Positions 36,052 to 44,561 of a DNA stretch of 52,687 nt are shown here, in pieces. Both the position numbers and the translations under genes were made by a program. The notes under the pieces were generated by a model that did no database searches, was not told the origin of the DNA, and saw nothing but the letters and a program-made list of their open reading frames with translations. This DNA is from Gammaproteobacteria bacterium. GTDB taxonomy: Bacteria; Pseudomonadota; Gammaproteobacteria; Acidiferrobacterales; Sulfurifustaceae. The stretch is taken from assembly GCA_004298065.1 (NCBI GenBank), contig SCRL01000053.1:1-52687 (forward strand), given 5' to 3'. The stretch's first letter is position 1. Each line of letters opens with the position of its first letter.

Positions 36052-37023
36052 TCAGGCTGCATTCGGGCGTTGGCGTAAAGCGGCCAGGCGCCGCAAAATC
36101 CTTCCCTCAAGCCAATATTCCGGCCGCCACGGCCACGTTCCCTGAATAAACCCCACGTGCCCGCCGCCGTCGTGGAGTTCCAGCGCGATGGCGGGCGACA
36201 GCTCTCCCTCCTGCGGAAGGATAGCCCCGGTCATGAATGGATCGTCGCGCGAATGGACGATCAACGTCGGTATCTGAATTTCTCTCAGAAACTGCCGCGA
36301 GCTGGAGCGTTCGTAGTAGTCATCGGCGCCACTAAAGCCATGCAGCGGCGCGGTGATGTGCTCGTCGAAATCCCGGAAGGTTCTGAGTGTCGCTAGCTTC
36401 TCGATTTTGAGCGGTAGTTTCATGTGTTTGCGCTTTTCGGCCACAGAATTGCGCATGCTGTGCATCAGACCCCACTGATATAAGCGTGAAAAACCCTGTT
36501 CCAGCCGCTTGGCCGATTCAGCGAGCAGGAACGGCACTGATACGGCGACTCCCGCGTCGATCGGCGCTTGCTTGCCCATTTCCCCAAGCCATTTGAGCAG
36601 GACATTGCCGCCGAGCGAGAAGCCGACTGCAAACAGTGGCGTTTCCGGTTCGCGCTGGCGCAGCAAGTTGACGATCTGGGCCAGGTCGCCGGTTTCGCCG
36701 GAGTGATAGCTGCGCGGCAGGCGGTTGGGTTCGCCGCTGCAACCGCGGAAGTGCATCACCACACCGCGCCAGCCGTGGTCGTGTATCGCTTTCAGTAACC
36801 CACGGGCGTATTTGGAGTTCGACGAGCCTTCGAGTCCATGCAGGATGAGGACGATCGGTCCGTCGTTGTTGACAGTCCAGTCGAGGTCGAGGAAATCGCC
36901 GTCGGGCAGCTCAATGCGTTCGCGCTTTAACTCGATGTACGGGATACGACGGAAGAGATACGGCCACAGCGTCTGCATGTGCGGCCCGCGGCACCACCAG
37001 GCGGGTTTGAACGGTTCGCGCAT
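36052..37023 (-). CDS. yheT: Alpha/beta hydrolase YheT
   Basis: A 323-residue predicted hydrolase very close in pattern to E. coli YheT. 'RIELPDGDFLDLDW', 'LILHGLEGSSNSKYARGLL' and 'VVMHFRGCSGEPNRLPRSYH' are followed by the nucleophile motif 'GFSLGG', 'HSRDDPFM' for the acid and 'GGGHVGF' for the histidine. The substrate is unknown; eukaryotic ABHD relatives act on lipids. I chose the ATG giving 'MREPFKPAWW'. Upstream in the same direction are a small hypothetical gene and a response regulator gene. Confidence 0.92.
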   Translation of the reverse strand: MREPFKPAWWCRGPHMQTLWPYLFRRIPYIELKRERIELPDGDFLDLDWTVNNDGPIVLILHGLEGSSNSKYARGLLKAIHDHGWRGVVMHFRGCSGEPNRLPRSYHSGETGDLAQIVNLLRQREPETPLFAVGFSLGGNVLLKWLGEMGKQAPIDAGVAVSVPFLLAESAKRLEQGFSRLYQWGLMHSMRNSVAEKRKHMKLPLKIEKLATLRTFRDFDEHITAPLHGFSGADDYYERSSSRQFLREIQIPTLIVHSRDDPFMTGAILPQEGELSPAIALELHDGGGHVGFIQGTWPWRPEYWLEGRILRRLAALRQRPNAA

Positions 37024-37042
37024 GCAGCGATTGAGATGATTG

Positions 37043-37492
37043 TCAGGAGGTGGCGGGGGAGTTCCAGAGTTCCTGCCACCAGCGCTGGCGCTTGGCCGGG
37101 AGCACGCGGTTGTCTTCGAGCGGTTTCGGCGGGATGCGGCACATGATCCAGCCGGGCATCGGGGGATTGGTGCTGAAGCCGCAGGAGACGCCGAGATGGC
37201 TGGGATCGAAAATCTTGATGAAGGTCGGGTCGTCCTTGCTGTCCACGTACACGATGCCGCAGTAGTCCTCGTCATGGTCGGTGCGCAGCAGCTCGTTCAC
37301 GCAGCCGACGAATTTTTCCACCTGGCCCGCGCTCGCCGCCCGTTCCGGCAGCGGCATGCCGATGGCGTAGATGTACCAGCCGGCGCCGGCATGGCGGCGC
37401 ACGACGCCCCAAAAGGCGTCGAGGTCTTCCCACTGGAGAAGACTGGAGAAGCGGCCGCGAAAGGCCTGGTAGAAGTCGGGCGCGGGGGTCAT
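37043..37492 (-). CDS. Conserved-looking hypothetical protein
   Basis: I cannot name a family for this 149-residue soluble protein. It is rich in aromatic residues ('FSSLLQWEDLDAFWGVV', 'GAGWYIYAIG') and contains 'YCGIVYVDSKDDPTFIKIFD' followed by 'PGWIMCRIPPKPLEDNRVLP'. Nothing suggests a membrane segment. Its ATG lies four bases after the stop of the REC-GGDEF-like gene, so the two are probably co-translated and may act together. Coding is supported by its position and by codon use like its neighbours. Confidence 0.75.
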   Translation of the reverse strand: MTPAPDFYQAFRGRFSSLLQWEDLDAFWGVVRRHAGAGWYIYAIGMPLPERAASAGQVEKFVGCVNELLRTDHDEDYCGIVYVDSKDDPTFIKIFDPSHLGVSCGFSTNPPMPGWIMCRIPPKPLEDNRVLPAKRQRWWQELWNSPATS

Positions 37493-37496
37493 GGGT

Positions 37497-38666
37497 CTAC
37501 TTGAGGCGGGAAAGTTTATCCCTGAGATCGTCCAAAGCAAAGTCCAGCCCGAGGCCGAGTTGCTCGTTGCCGTGGTCCAGCAGCGGCAGCAGCCGCGCCA
37601 GCAGCTCCGGCAGGTAGGGCGTGAGCTTGCCGACGTCGCCGGCTTCGAGCAGCTTGAGCGCCGTTTCCAGGTCCGGCTGTTCCAGCACCGCGATTTCGGG
37701 CGCGGCGACCGCGGCCTCGTAGCCAATACCGAAACGGTTGCCGCCCGCGGCCTTGGCGAGCGTCAGGCGCTGTTCAGCGCGCGCCAGCAGATCGTCGATG
37801 GAATCGGCCGCGCTCTGGCCGGTGGTGGCGGCGCCGAGGCTGACGGTGACCGGCACGGACGCGCTGCCGAGGTCGCACGGCTTTTCCGCCACCGCCGCGC
37901 GCAGCAGCTCGGCGAGCGCCACGGCCTGTTCGTCGCCGGTCGCCGGCAACAGCAGCGCAAAGCGCCCGCCGCCGAGACGCACCCCCGCGTCGGTCGGGCG
38001 CATGACGCGGCGCGCGTGTTCCGCGCAGCACGCGAACAGCTTGTCGCAACCTTCGTCGCCGTGAGTGTCGTAGAGCGTGCGCAGGTCGTCGATGTCGAAG
38101 CGCAGCAGCGACAGCGGCCGGCCGTCGCGAAACGCCTGGATCAGCAACTCGTCGCCCTGGCGCTGGAACTCCTGGCGCGTGGCGAAGCCGGTGACCGGGT
38201 CCATGGTTTGGGCCTCGAGCGCCTCCTCGGCCTCGTTCAGGCGTCGCAGCGCCTGGTCGAGCCTGGCGTGCGCCCGGGCGCGCGCGATGAGTTGCAGCTT
38301 GTCGATCGGCTTGACGATGAAATCGGTGGCGCCGCAGGCATAGGCGCGCTCGCGCACGGTGTCGTCCTCGGCGCCGGTGATGGCGATGATCGGCAGGTCA
38401 CGCAGGCGTGGGGTGTCGGCGGCGCGCACGCGGCAGATGAGCCCGTAGCCGTCGAGGCGCGGCATCATGATGTCGGTGATGAGCACCTCGATGGTTTCGT
38501 CCTGCGCGAGCCGCTCCCAGCCGGCCTCGCCGTCCTCGGCCTCGGTAATCTCGAAATCGCCGCCGAGGATTTTCTCGACCGCCTTGCGGATGACGCGCGA
38601 GTCGTCCACCACCAGGATGCGCACCCGGTCGCGCGGTTGTTCCGCGACGGAAACGTTGGTCGTCAT
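37497..38666 (-). CDS. Response regulator with degenerate GGDEF domain
   Basis: A 389-residue protein. REC (about 15-135) has 'ILVVDDSRVIRKAVEKIL' and the phospho-Asp in 'VLITDIMMPRLDG', with lysine in 'IVKPID'. A GGDEF-type domain follows (about 165-320) starting 'DPVTGFATRQEFQRQGDELL', but its signature reads 'RLGGGRFALLLP', so the third and fourth acidic residues of GGDEF are lost. Cyclase activity is therefore unlikely; it may bind GTP or c-di-GMP or act as a scaffold. The C-terminal 65 residues are leucine-rich and helical. It is probably co-transcribed with the hypothetical gene at 37043. Confidence 0.9.
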   Translation of the reverse strand: MTTNVSVAEQPRDRVRILVVDDSRVIRKAVEKILGGDFEITEAEDGEAGWERLAQDETIEVLITDIMMPRLDGYGLICRVRAADTPRLRDLPIIAITGAEDDTVRERAYACGATDFIVKPIDKLQLIARARAHARLDQALRRLNEAEEALEAQTMDPVTGFATRQEFQRQGDELLIQAFRDGRPLSLLRFDIDDLRTLYDTHGDEGCDKLFACCAEHARRVMRPTDAGVRLGGGRFALLLPATGDEQAVALAELLRAAVAEKPCDLGSASVPVTVSLGAATTGQSAADSIDDLLARAEQRLTLAKAAGGNRFGIGYEAAVAAPEIAVLEQPDLETALKLLEAGDVGKLTPYLPELLARLLPLLDHGNEQLGLGLDFALDDLRDKLSRLK

Positions 38667-38721
38667 GGAATAACCATAGCCCAGCCGCGAGGGGCATTCA
38701 AAGCAGCGGCGGGAGATGGTG

Positions 38722-39363
38722 TCAGGGCCGTTCGCGACGGTGGCGCAGGTACTCGATGACCCCGGGCATGATGGACAGGATGATGATGACCAGGATCACC
38801 AGGGTGAGGTTTTTCTTCACGAACGGCAGGTTGCCGAAGTAGTAGCCGGCGAACACGAACGACAGCACCCACAGCAGCGCGCCGAGAACGTTGTACATCA
38901 GGAATTTGCGGTACGTCATCTCGCCGACGCCGGCGACGAAGGGCGCGAAGGTGCGGATGATCGGAACGAAGCGCGCGATAACGATGGTCTTGCCGCCGTG
39001 ACGCTCGTAGAAGCGGTGCGTGCGATCGAGGTATTCGCGCCTGAGAAAACGCGCATTCGGATCGTTGAACAGCCGCAATCCGAACCAGTCGCCGATCCAG
39101 TAGTTCACCGTGTCGCCCAGAATCGCGGCGACGATGAGCAGGGCGCACAGCGTGCCCACATCCAGCCCGCCGGTGGCGGCGAGCGCGCCGGTGACGAACA
39201 GCAGCGAGTCGCCCGGCAGGAACGGCGTGACCACGAGACCGGTCTCGGCGAACACGACCAGGAACAGCAGCAGGTAAATCCAGGTGCCGTAGTTGTGCAG
39301 GAACACCCCGAGATAACGGTCGAGGTGCAGCAGGATGTCGACGAATTGCGCGAGCAGTTCCAT
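38722..39363 (-). CDS. DedA-family membrane protein
   Basis: A 213-residue polytopic membrane protein of the DedA family. '[20 protein letters not shown]' near residue 40 and '[14 protein letters not shown]' / '[15 protein letters not shown]' are the conserved motifs, including the acidic and arginine residues needed in E. coli YqjA/YghB. Members help maintain proton motive force and lipid carrier recycling. It directly follows uppP (three-base gap), which fits the proposed role of DedA proteins in returning undecaprenyl phosphate across the membrane. Confidence 0.93.
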   Translation of the reverse strand: MELLAQFVDILLHLDRYLGVFLHNYGTWIYLLLFLVVFAETGLVVTPFLPGDSLLFVTGALAATGGLDVGTLCALLIVAAILGDTVNYWIGDWFGLRLFNDPNARFLRREYLDRTHRFYERHGGKTIVIARFVPIIRTFAPFVAGVGEMTYRKFLMYNVLGALLWVLSFVFAGYYFGNLPFVKKNLTLVILVIIILSIMPGVIEYLRHRRERP

Positions 39364-39366
39364 GGG

Positions 39367-40164
39367 TTACCAGAAGTAGAGCAGCACCAGCGCGCCGAAG
39401 CCGATGCGATACCAGGCGAACGGTGTGAAGTTGTGCCGGCCGACGTAGCCGAGGAACAGCTTCACGACGACAACCGCCGTCAGGAACGCAAGCACGAAAC
39501 CGGCGGCGAAGTGCGGCACGTCAGCGGCGTTCAGCAGGTTCAGGTTTTTGTACAGGTCGTAAAGCGTGGCGGCGAACATGGTCGGCATCGCGAGAAAGAA
39601 CGAGAATTCCGTGGCCGTGGTGCGGTTGAGTCCCGCGAGCAGCCCGCCCATGATGGTCGCGCCGGCGCGCGAGGTGCCGGGGAAGAGCGAGAACGTCTGG
39701 GCGATGCCGACCTTGAACGCGTCCAGCGATGTCATTTCGCCCATGCTGTGGATGCGCGCGCCGCGGTGCTGGTGCCAGCGCTCTATATAAAGAATGAGAA
39801 AACCGCCGACGACGAGCGCGGCGCCGACCGTGAGCGGGCTGAAGAGATACAGCTTGATGTATTTGTGCGCCATCAGCCCGATGACCGCCGCCGGCAAAAA
39901 GGCGACGAACAGATTCAGCACGAAGCGTTGCTCGGGCGGGCGGTGCAGGCCGGTGACAAGGCCCCAAACCTTCTCGCGGTAGAACCACACCACGCCGAGG
40001 ATCGAGCCGAGCTGGATGAAGATCTCGAAGGTCTTGGCGCGGTCGCCGGTGAAGCCCATGGCGTCGCCGACGACGATCAGGTGGCCGGTGGAGGATACCG
40101 GCAGGAATTCGGTCAGGCCTTCGACGACGCCGAGGATCAGCGCCTGGAGCAGCAGCAGGTTCAT
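39367..40164 (-). CDS. uppP: Undecaprenyl-diphosphatase UppP (BacA)
   Basis: A 265-residue integral membrane phosphatase that recycles undecaprenyl pyrophosphate for cell-wall synthesis. The two motifs are plain: 'GVVEGLTEFLPVSSTGHLI' near residues 12-30 and 'LFPGTSRAGATIMGGLLAG' near residue 160. It starts with ATG three bases after the dihydroorotase stop and is followed at once by a DedA gene. This gives a pyrC-uppP-dedA unit of which the last two act on the same lipid carrier. Confidence 0.96.
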   Translation of the reverse strand: MNLLLLQALILGVVEGLTEFLPVSSTGHLIVVGDAMGFTGDRAKTFEIFIQLGSILGVVWFYREKVWGLVTGLHRPPEQRFVLNLFVAFLPAAVIGLMAHKYIKLYLFSPLTVGAALVVGGFLILYIERWHQHRGARIHSMGEMTSLDAFKVGIAQTFSLFPGTSRAGATIMGGLLAGLNRTTATEFSFFLAMPTMFAATLYDLYKNLNLLNAADVPHFAAGFVLAFLTAVVVVKLFLGYVGRHNFTPFAWYRIGFGALVLLYFW

Positions 40165-40167
40165 GGC

Positions 40168-41475
40168 TCAGTGAAAGCGCAGTGGGCGGCCAAAAACGCC
40201 GTCGCGAACGCGGCCGTTGTCGAACACGACGCGGCCGTTGACGATCGTGTAAACGGGCCAGCCGGTGAGGGCGCGGCCGGCGAACGGCGACCAGCGCACC
40301 TTGGTGAACATGTCCTCGTCGCGCACGGTTTTGACCGTGTCCATGTCGACGAGCGTCAGGTCCGCGTCCCAGCCTTCGAGGATCTTGCCTTTGTTCGGGA
40401 TCCCGTAACTCACCGCCGGTCCCCAGCACATCCATTTCTGGATGTCGGCGAGCGTGCAACGGCCGGCCGCCATCTCGGTGAGCAGCAGCGGTAGCGAGGT
40501 CTCGACGCCCGGCATGCCCGCGGGGCTTTTGGGATAAGGCTGGCTTTTCTCTTCGAGCGTGTGCGGCGCGTGGTCGGTGGCGATGAAGTCGATCACGCCG
40601 TCCTTCAGCGCGGCCCACAGCACGGCATTGTCTTCCTTGGCGCGGATCGGCGGGTTCATCTGGACGCGCGCGCCCAGCGTGGCGTAATCGCCGGTATTAA
40701 GGAATAGGTGGTTCGGGATGACTTCGGCCGTGACCCAGGCTGGCTTGTCGCGCCGCAACAGCTCGGCTTCCTCTTTCGTCGACAGGTGCAGGATGTGCAG
40801 CCGGCGCCGGTATTTTTTCGACAGCGCGAGCGCCAGCTCGGTGGCTTTGAGGGCGCATTCGCTGTCGCGGATCTCCGAGTGCACGGCGTAATCCGTGCGT
40901 CCGGCGAACTGCGCCTTGCGCGCGCGAATGCGGGCTTCGTCTTCGGCGTGCACCGCGATCAGGCGCGTGCCATTGGCGAAGATGCGTTCCAGGTCCTCGG
41001 GCCGGTCCACCAGCAGGCTGCCGGTGCTCGCGCCCATGAAAATCTTGATGCCGCAGGCCGGTGCGGCGCTGTTGAGGACGTCGAGGTTGTCGGCGGTGGC
41101 GCCGATGAAGAAGCCGTAGTTGGCGACGCTCTTCTGCGCCGCGCGTTCAAGCTTGTCGTCGAGCGCCGCCTGGGTCGTGGTGGATGGATCGGTGTTCGGC
41201 ATTTCTAGGAAGCTCGTGACGCCGCCGCGCACCGCGGCGCGCGAGCCGCTCTCGAGGCCTTCCTTGTATTCCTTGCCGGGTTCGCGAAAGTGCACCTGCG
41301 GGTCGATCACGCCGGGCAGCAACAGCTTGCCGCGCGCGTCGATGCTTTCGTCGGCTTGGGTATCGATGCCAGGCGCGAGGCGGGCGATGTGCCCGTCCTC
41401 GCACAGGACGTCGCCGTCGAACGTGGAGCCGTCGGGGCGCGCGACGCGGGCGTTGCGGATCAGGAGTCGGAACAT
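40168..41475 (-). CDS. pyrC: Dihydroorotase (class I type)
   Basis: A 435-residue amidohydrolase for the third step of pyrimidine synthesis. The N-terminal metal motif reads 'GVIDPQVHFREPG', where the usual first His of HxH is Gln; this variant is also seen in some other dihydroorotases of this class. Later motifs 'EMPNTDPST', 'HILHLSTKEE' and 'IDFIATDHAPHTLEEK' are intact, giving the His and Asp ligands. A catalytic loss is possible but not indicated. The ATG is retained from the longest frame; upstream lies dksA in the same direction with a 52-base gap. Confidence 0.92.
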   Translation of the reverse strand: MFRLLIRNARVARPDGSTFDGDVLCEDGHIARLAPGIDTQADESIDARGKLLLPGVIDPQVHFREPGKEYKEGLESGSRAAVRGGVTSFLEMPNTDPSTTTQAALDDKLERAAQKSVANYGFFIGATADNLDVLNSAAPACGIKIFMGASTGSLLVDRPEDLERIFANGTRLIAVHAEDEARIRARKAQFAGRTDYAVHSEIRDSECALKATELALALSKKYRRRLHILHLSTKEEAELLRRDKPAWVTAEVIPNHLFLNTGDYATLGARVQMNPPIRAKEDNAVLWAALKDGVIDFIATDHAPHTLEEKSQPYPKSPAGMPGVETSLPLLLTEMAAGRCTLADIQKWMCWGPAVSYGIPNKGKILEGWDADLTLVDMDTVKTVRDEDMFTKVRWSPFAGRALTGWPVYTIVNGRVVFDNGRVRDGVFGRPLRFH

Positions 41476-41527
41476 GCGCGCCTCGCGGAGTGGAAGTCGG
41501 TGGGGCGCGGTCCGGCGGGCACGGGCC

Positions 41528-41986
41528 TCAGCCGGTCTGCTTTTCGCGAATTTCGTCCAGCGTCTTGCAGTCGATGCACAACTCGGCGGTCGGGCGCGCT
41601 TCGAGGCGCTCGATGCCGATCTCGACGCCGCACACGTCGCAGTAGCCGTACTCGCCCTCGTCGATGCGCGCGATGGACTCGTCGATCTTCTTGATGAGCT
41701 TGCGCTCGCGGTCGCGCGAGCGCAGCTCGAGCGACATGTCGGTTTCCTGCGAGGCGCGATCGTTCGGATCGGACGGGTTCTCGGGCTCGTCGCGCATGTT
41801 GTGCACGGTGCGGGTGATTTCGTCCTCGAGTTCCTTCTTCCAGGCGCCGAGCACGTTGCGGAAGTGCGCGAGCTGCTTCTTGTTCATGTACTTCTCGCCC
41901 GCCTTTGTCACGTACGGCTTGATGCCCGCGACCGGCGACACCGCCGCGACGGCCGCCCCTTGCGCCTTTTTCTTTCTCACCGGCAT
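41528..41986 (-). CDS. dksA: RNA polymerase-binding factor DksA
   Basis: DksA inserts in the RNA polymerase secondary channel and works with ppGpp at stringent promoters. The 152-residue protein matches the E. coli length. The coiled-coil tip 'DPNDRASQE' has Asp73, Asp76 and Ala78, and the zinc finger has Cys116, Cys119, Cys137 and Cys140, each shifted by two from E. coli. The N-terminus is Ala/Lys-rich. The 180-base gap upstream is shared with the divergent cbbY gene. tRNA-Glu, a likely target class, is also in this window. Confidence 0.96.
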   Translation of the reverse strand: MPVRKKKAQGAAVAAVSPVAGIKPYVTKAGEKYMNKKQLAHFRNVLGAWKKELEDEITRTVHNMRDEPENPSDPNDRASQETDMSLELRSRDRERKLIKKIDESIARIDEGEYGYCDVCGVEIGIERLEARPTAELCIDCKTLDEIREKQTG

Positions 41987-42170
41987 GCTTCGACTCCTGA
42001 CAATGATTTATGATGGCGTGACACGGCCCGCCACGGCCGTTTTCACGGGGGTCGCGCGACGACCCCGAAAAAAATAAGCGCGAATTAATACCAGAAAGGG
42101 GTGGGGGTCGCAACCGCCGCCCGTAAACGGCAGCCCGGACGGACGTATAACGATCGAGGTTTTGTGACAC

Positions 42171-42935
42171 ATGGCTCTTGACGCCCTGATTTTCGACGTG
42201 GACGGCACGCTCGCGGACACCGAGCGCGACGGCCATCGCGTCGCCTTCAACCGGGCGTTCGCCGAGGCCGGGCTCGACTGGGCGTGGGATGTCCCGCTCT
42301 ACGGCGCGTTGCTGGCGGTCACCGGCGGCAAGGAGCGCATGCGCCACTACGTCGAGCGTTACCGGCCCGACTGGCGCCGGCCGCCCAATATGGATGAGCT
42401 CGTGGCGCGGTTACACGCGGCCAAGACCCGGCATTACACCGAGCTGTTGGCGCAGGGCGGCATCCCGCTGCGCCCGGGCGTGCGCCGGCTGCTCGAAACC
42501 GCGCGCGCGGCGGGGCTCCGGCTCGCCATCGCCACCACCACGACGCCGGCGAACGTGAGCGCGCTCCTGCAGCACACGCTCGGCCCGGATGCCGAATCCT
42601 GGTTCGAGGTCATCGGCGCGGGCGACGTGGTGCCGGCGAAGAAGCCGGCGCCGGATATCTACTATTACGTGCTCGAACGCCTCGGGCTCGCGCCCGCCGC
42701 GTGCCTCGCGTTCGAGGACTCGGAAAACGGCCTGCGCGCGGCGCGCGGCGCCGGTCTCAAGACCGTGGTCACGGTCAACGACTACACGCGCGACCACGAC
42801 TTCACCGGCGCCGCCATCGTGCTCGATCACCTGGGCGAACCGGACGCGCCGTTTAGCGTGCTGTCGTCCGCGCCGGTGAACGGTTTCAGCTTTACCAGCC
42901 TCGACCTGCTGTCCCGCCTGTACGCCGGGGCATGA
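42171..42935 (+). CDS. cbbY: CbbY-type HAD-family phosphatase
   Basis: A 254-residue HAD-superfamily hydrolase. The catalytic 'FDVDGTLADTERDGHR' near the start has Asp9 (nucleophile) and Asp11; 'IATTTTPANVSALL' and 'VPAKKPAPDIYYYVLERL' / 'AFEDSENGL' are motifs II-IV. This pattern is that of CbbY, which removes the Rubisco inhibitor xylulose-1,5-bisphosphate in autotrophs. No Rubisco gene is in the window, so CO2 fixation is only suggested. The ATG has a weak ribosome site. Its stop overlaps the aminotransferase start (ATGA). Confidence 0.88.
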   Translation: MALDALIFDVDGTLADTERDGHRVAFNRAFAEAGLDWAWDVPLYGALLAVTGGKERMRHYVERYRPDWRRPPNMDELVARLHAAKTRHYTELLAQGGIPLRPGVRRLLETARAAGLRLAIATTTTPANVSALLQHTLGPDAESWFEVIGAGDVVPAKKPAPDIYYYVLERLGLAPAACLAFEDSENGLRAARGAGLKTVVTVNDYTRDHDFTGAAIVLDHLGEPDAPFSVLSSAPVNGFSFTSLDLLSRLYAGA

Positions 42936-44086
42936 CCCGCTTCGCGCGCCGTCTCGCCGGCATCGAGCCGTTCCACGTGATGGACATCCTCGCGCGCGCC
43001 CGCGCGCTCGAGGCGCAGGGTCATTCCGTCGTTCACATGGAGATCGGCGAGCCGGATTTCCCGACGGCGCCGGGTATCGTCGAGGCCGGTATCGCCGCGT
43101 TAAAAAACGGTCACACGCACTACACGCCGTCCCTGGGATTGCCGGCGCTGCGCGCGGCGATTGCCACGAATTATCCAGCCAGTTGCCGTCCCGATCCCGC
43201 GCGCGTGATCGTCACACCCGGCGCCTCGGGCGCGCTGCAACTCGTGTTCGCGGCGCTGCTCAGCCCGGGCGATGAAGTGCTGATGGCCGATCCCGGTTAT
43301 CCCTGCAACCGTCACTTCGTGCGCCTGTTCGAGGGCGGGGCGGCCGGCATCCCTGTCGATTCGAGTACGAATTACCAGCTCACGGCCGATATCGTGCGGC
43401 GCCACTGGACGCCGAAAACTGTCGCGGTGTTACTGGCATCGCCGTCCAATCCCACGGGCACGCTGGTTCCTTCGTCGGAGATGCGCCGCATCGCGGAAAC
43501 GGTGCGCGAACTGGGCGGCGTGCTGGTGGTGGACGAGATTTATCACGGCCTGACCTACGGCGTGGACGCCGAGAGCGCGTTGCAGTGCGGGCCCGACGTG
43601 TTCGTGATCAACAGCTTCTCGAAATATTACGGCATGACCGGCTGGCGCCTGGGATGGGTCGTGGCGCCGGAGGCGTACGTGCCGGCGCTCGACAAGCTGG
43701 CGCAGAATATTTTCCTTGCGGCGAGCACGCCGGCGCAGCACGCGGCGCTGGCGGCGTTCACGCCCGGGGTCAAACAGGAGCTGGAGCGACGGCGGGAGAT
43801 TTTCCGCACACGACGGGATTATTTATTACCCGCGCTACGCGAGTTGGGATTCAGGATTCCGGTTACGCCGGAAGGGGCATTTTATCTTTACGCCGATTGC
43901 TCGGATTTCACTGGTGACTCCGAGCATTTCGCGAACGAGCTGCTGGAGCAGGCGGGTGTGGCGATCACGCCCGGCATTGATTTCGGCACGCACCGGGCAC
44001 GAAGCCATGTGCGTTTTTCCTACGCCAATACGCGCGAAAACCTGGAAGAGGGCGTGCGCAGGCTGGCGGAATTTCTGCGTCGGTAA
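42932..44086 (+). CDS. Class I/II PLP-dependent aminotransferase
   Basis: A 384-residue fold-type I aminotransferase. 'EIGEPDFPTAPGIVEAGIAA' and 'GDEVLMADPGYPCNRHFVRL' open the large domain; 'LLASPSNPTGTLV', the Asp/Tyr region 'VVDEIYHGLTYG' and the cofactor lysine in 'NSFSKYYGMTGWRLGW' follow, with the C-terminal carboxylate-binding Arg in 'HVRFSYANTREN'. The substrate is uncertain (aspartate, alanine or aromatic amino acids are possible). It overlaps cbbY by four bases and is followed by the repeat region. Confidence 0.9.
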   Translation: MTRFARRLAGIEPFHVMDILARARALEAQGHSVVHMEIGEPDFPTAPGIVEAGIAALKNGHTHYTPSLGLPALRAAIATNYPASCRPDPARVIVTPGASGALQLVFAALLSPGDEVLMADPGYPCNRHFVRLFEGGAAGIPVDSSTNYQLTADIVRRHWTPKTVAVLLASPSNPTGTLVPSSEMRRIAETVRELGGVLVVDEIYHGLTYGVDAESALQCGPDVFVINSFSKYYGMTGWRLGWVVAPEAYVPALDKLAQNIFLAASTPAQHAALAAFTPGVKQELERRREIFRTRRDYLLPALRELGFRIPVTPEGAFYLYADCSDFTGDSEHFANELLEQAGVAITPGIDFGTHRARSHVRFSYANTRENLEEGVRRLAEFLRR

Positions 44087-44096
44087 TTTCTAAAGA

Positions 44097-44500
44097 CTAA
44101 TAGCGGGGCGCTCCGCCCCCTGCACCCCCGGGTGACTTTTGTCTTGGCAAAAGTCACCAAAACCGTTCTGCCCCGGAAGGCTTCGGCCGCACACTTCGCG
44201 GCTGCCCTCGCCCCTCGTTGGCCTCAGGAGGTGCGCATACGGCGCATCCCTGCGCCGGATGCGCACTCGCGAGATCCATCTCGCGATCCTTCGGACTCGA
44301 CTTCGGCCTGTCCTCGGGGTTCGGCTCGCCTACGGGGCTAAACAGCAACGGAGTTAAACCACGGAGGCAGTTGGGCCCCGTATGGCGCGCCGGGTGCAGT
44401 GGTGCTGCTGTGCCGGCGTAACGGCGGGGCACGGCCAAATGGGGGTATACGTGCTTTCTTTGGTTCCTTGCTTTGCACGAGCAAAGAAAGGAACCCGCCG
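44097..44500. repeat. Interspersed repeat element, copy 1
   Basis: The 475-base gap between the aminotransferase and esterase genes is filled by a modular repeat found again, reverse-complemented, at 52352-52687. Shared parts are a GC-rich end module (ending TGCACCCCCGGG) at 44101-44130 and a core from 44220 to 44495. The core contains hairpins at 44231-44266 (GTGCGCAT..ATGCGCAC with inner stem GGCGCA/TGCGCC and loop TCCC), 44267-44286 (TCGCGAGAT-CC-ATCTCGCGA) and 44462-44495 (GGTTCCTT..., tip TTTGCACGAGCAAA). A separate stem GGTGACTTTTG/CAAAAGTCACC lies at 44131-44158. Short open frames here are not convincing genes. The last 60 bases before 44562 hold two GC-rich hairpins only. Confidence 0.85.
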
Positions 44501-44561
44501 TGCGGGCGCGGGAGCCCGCTCGTATACGCGCCCGAAGGGCGCACGAGATTTATTTTCTTTG

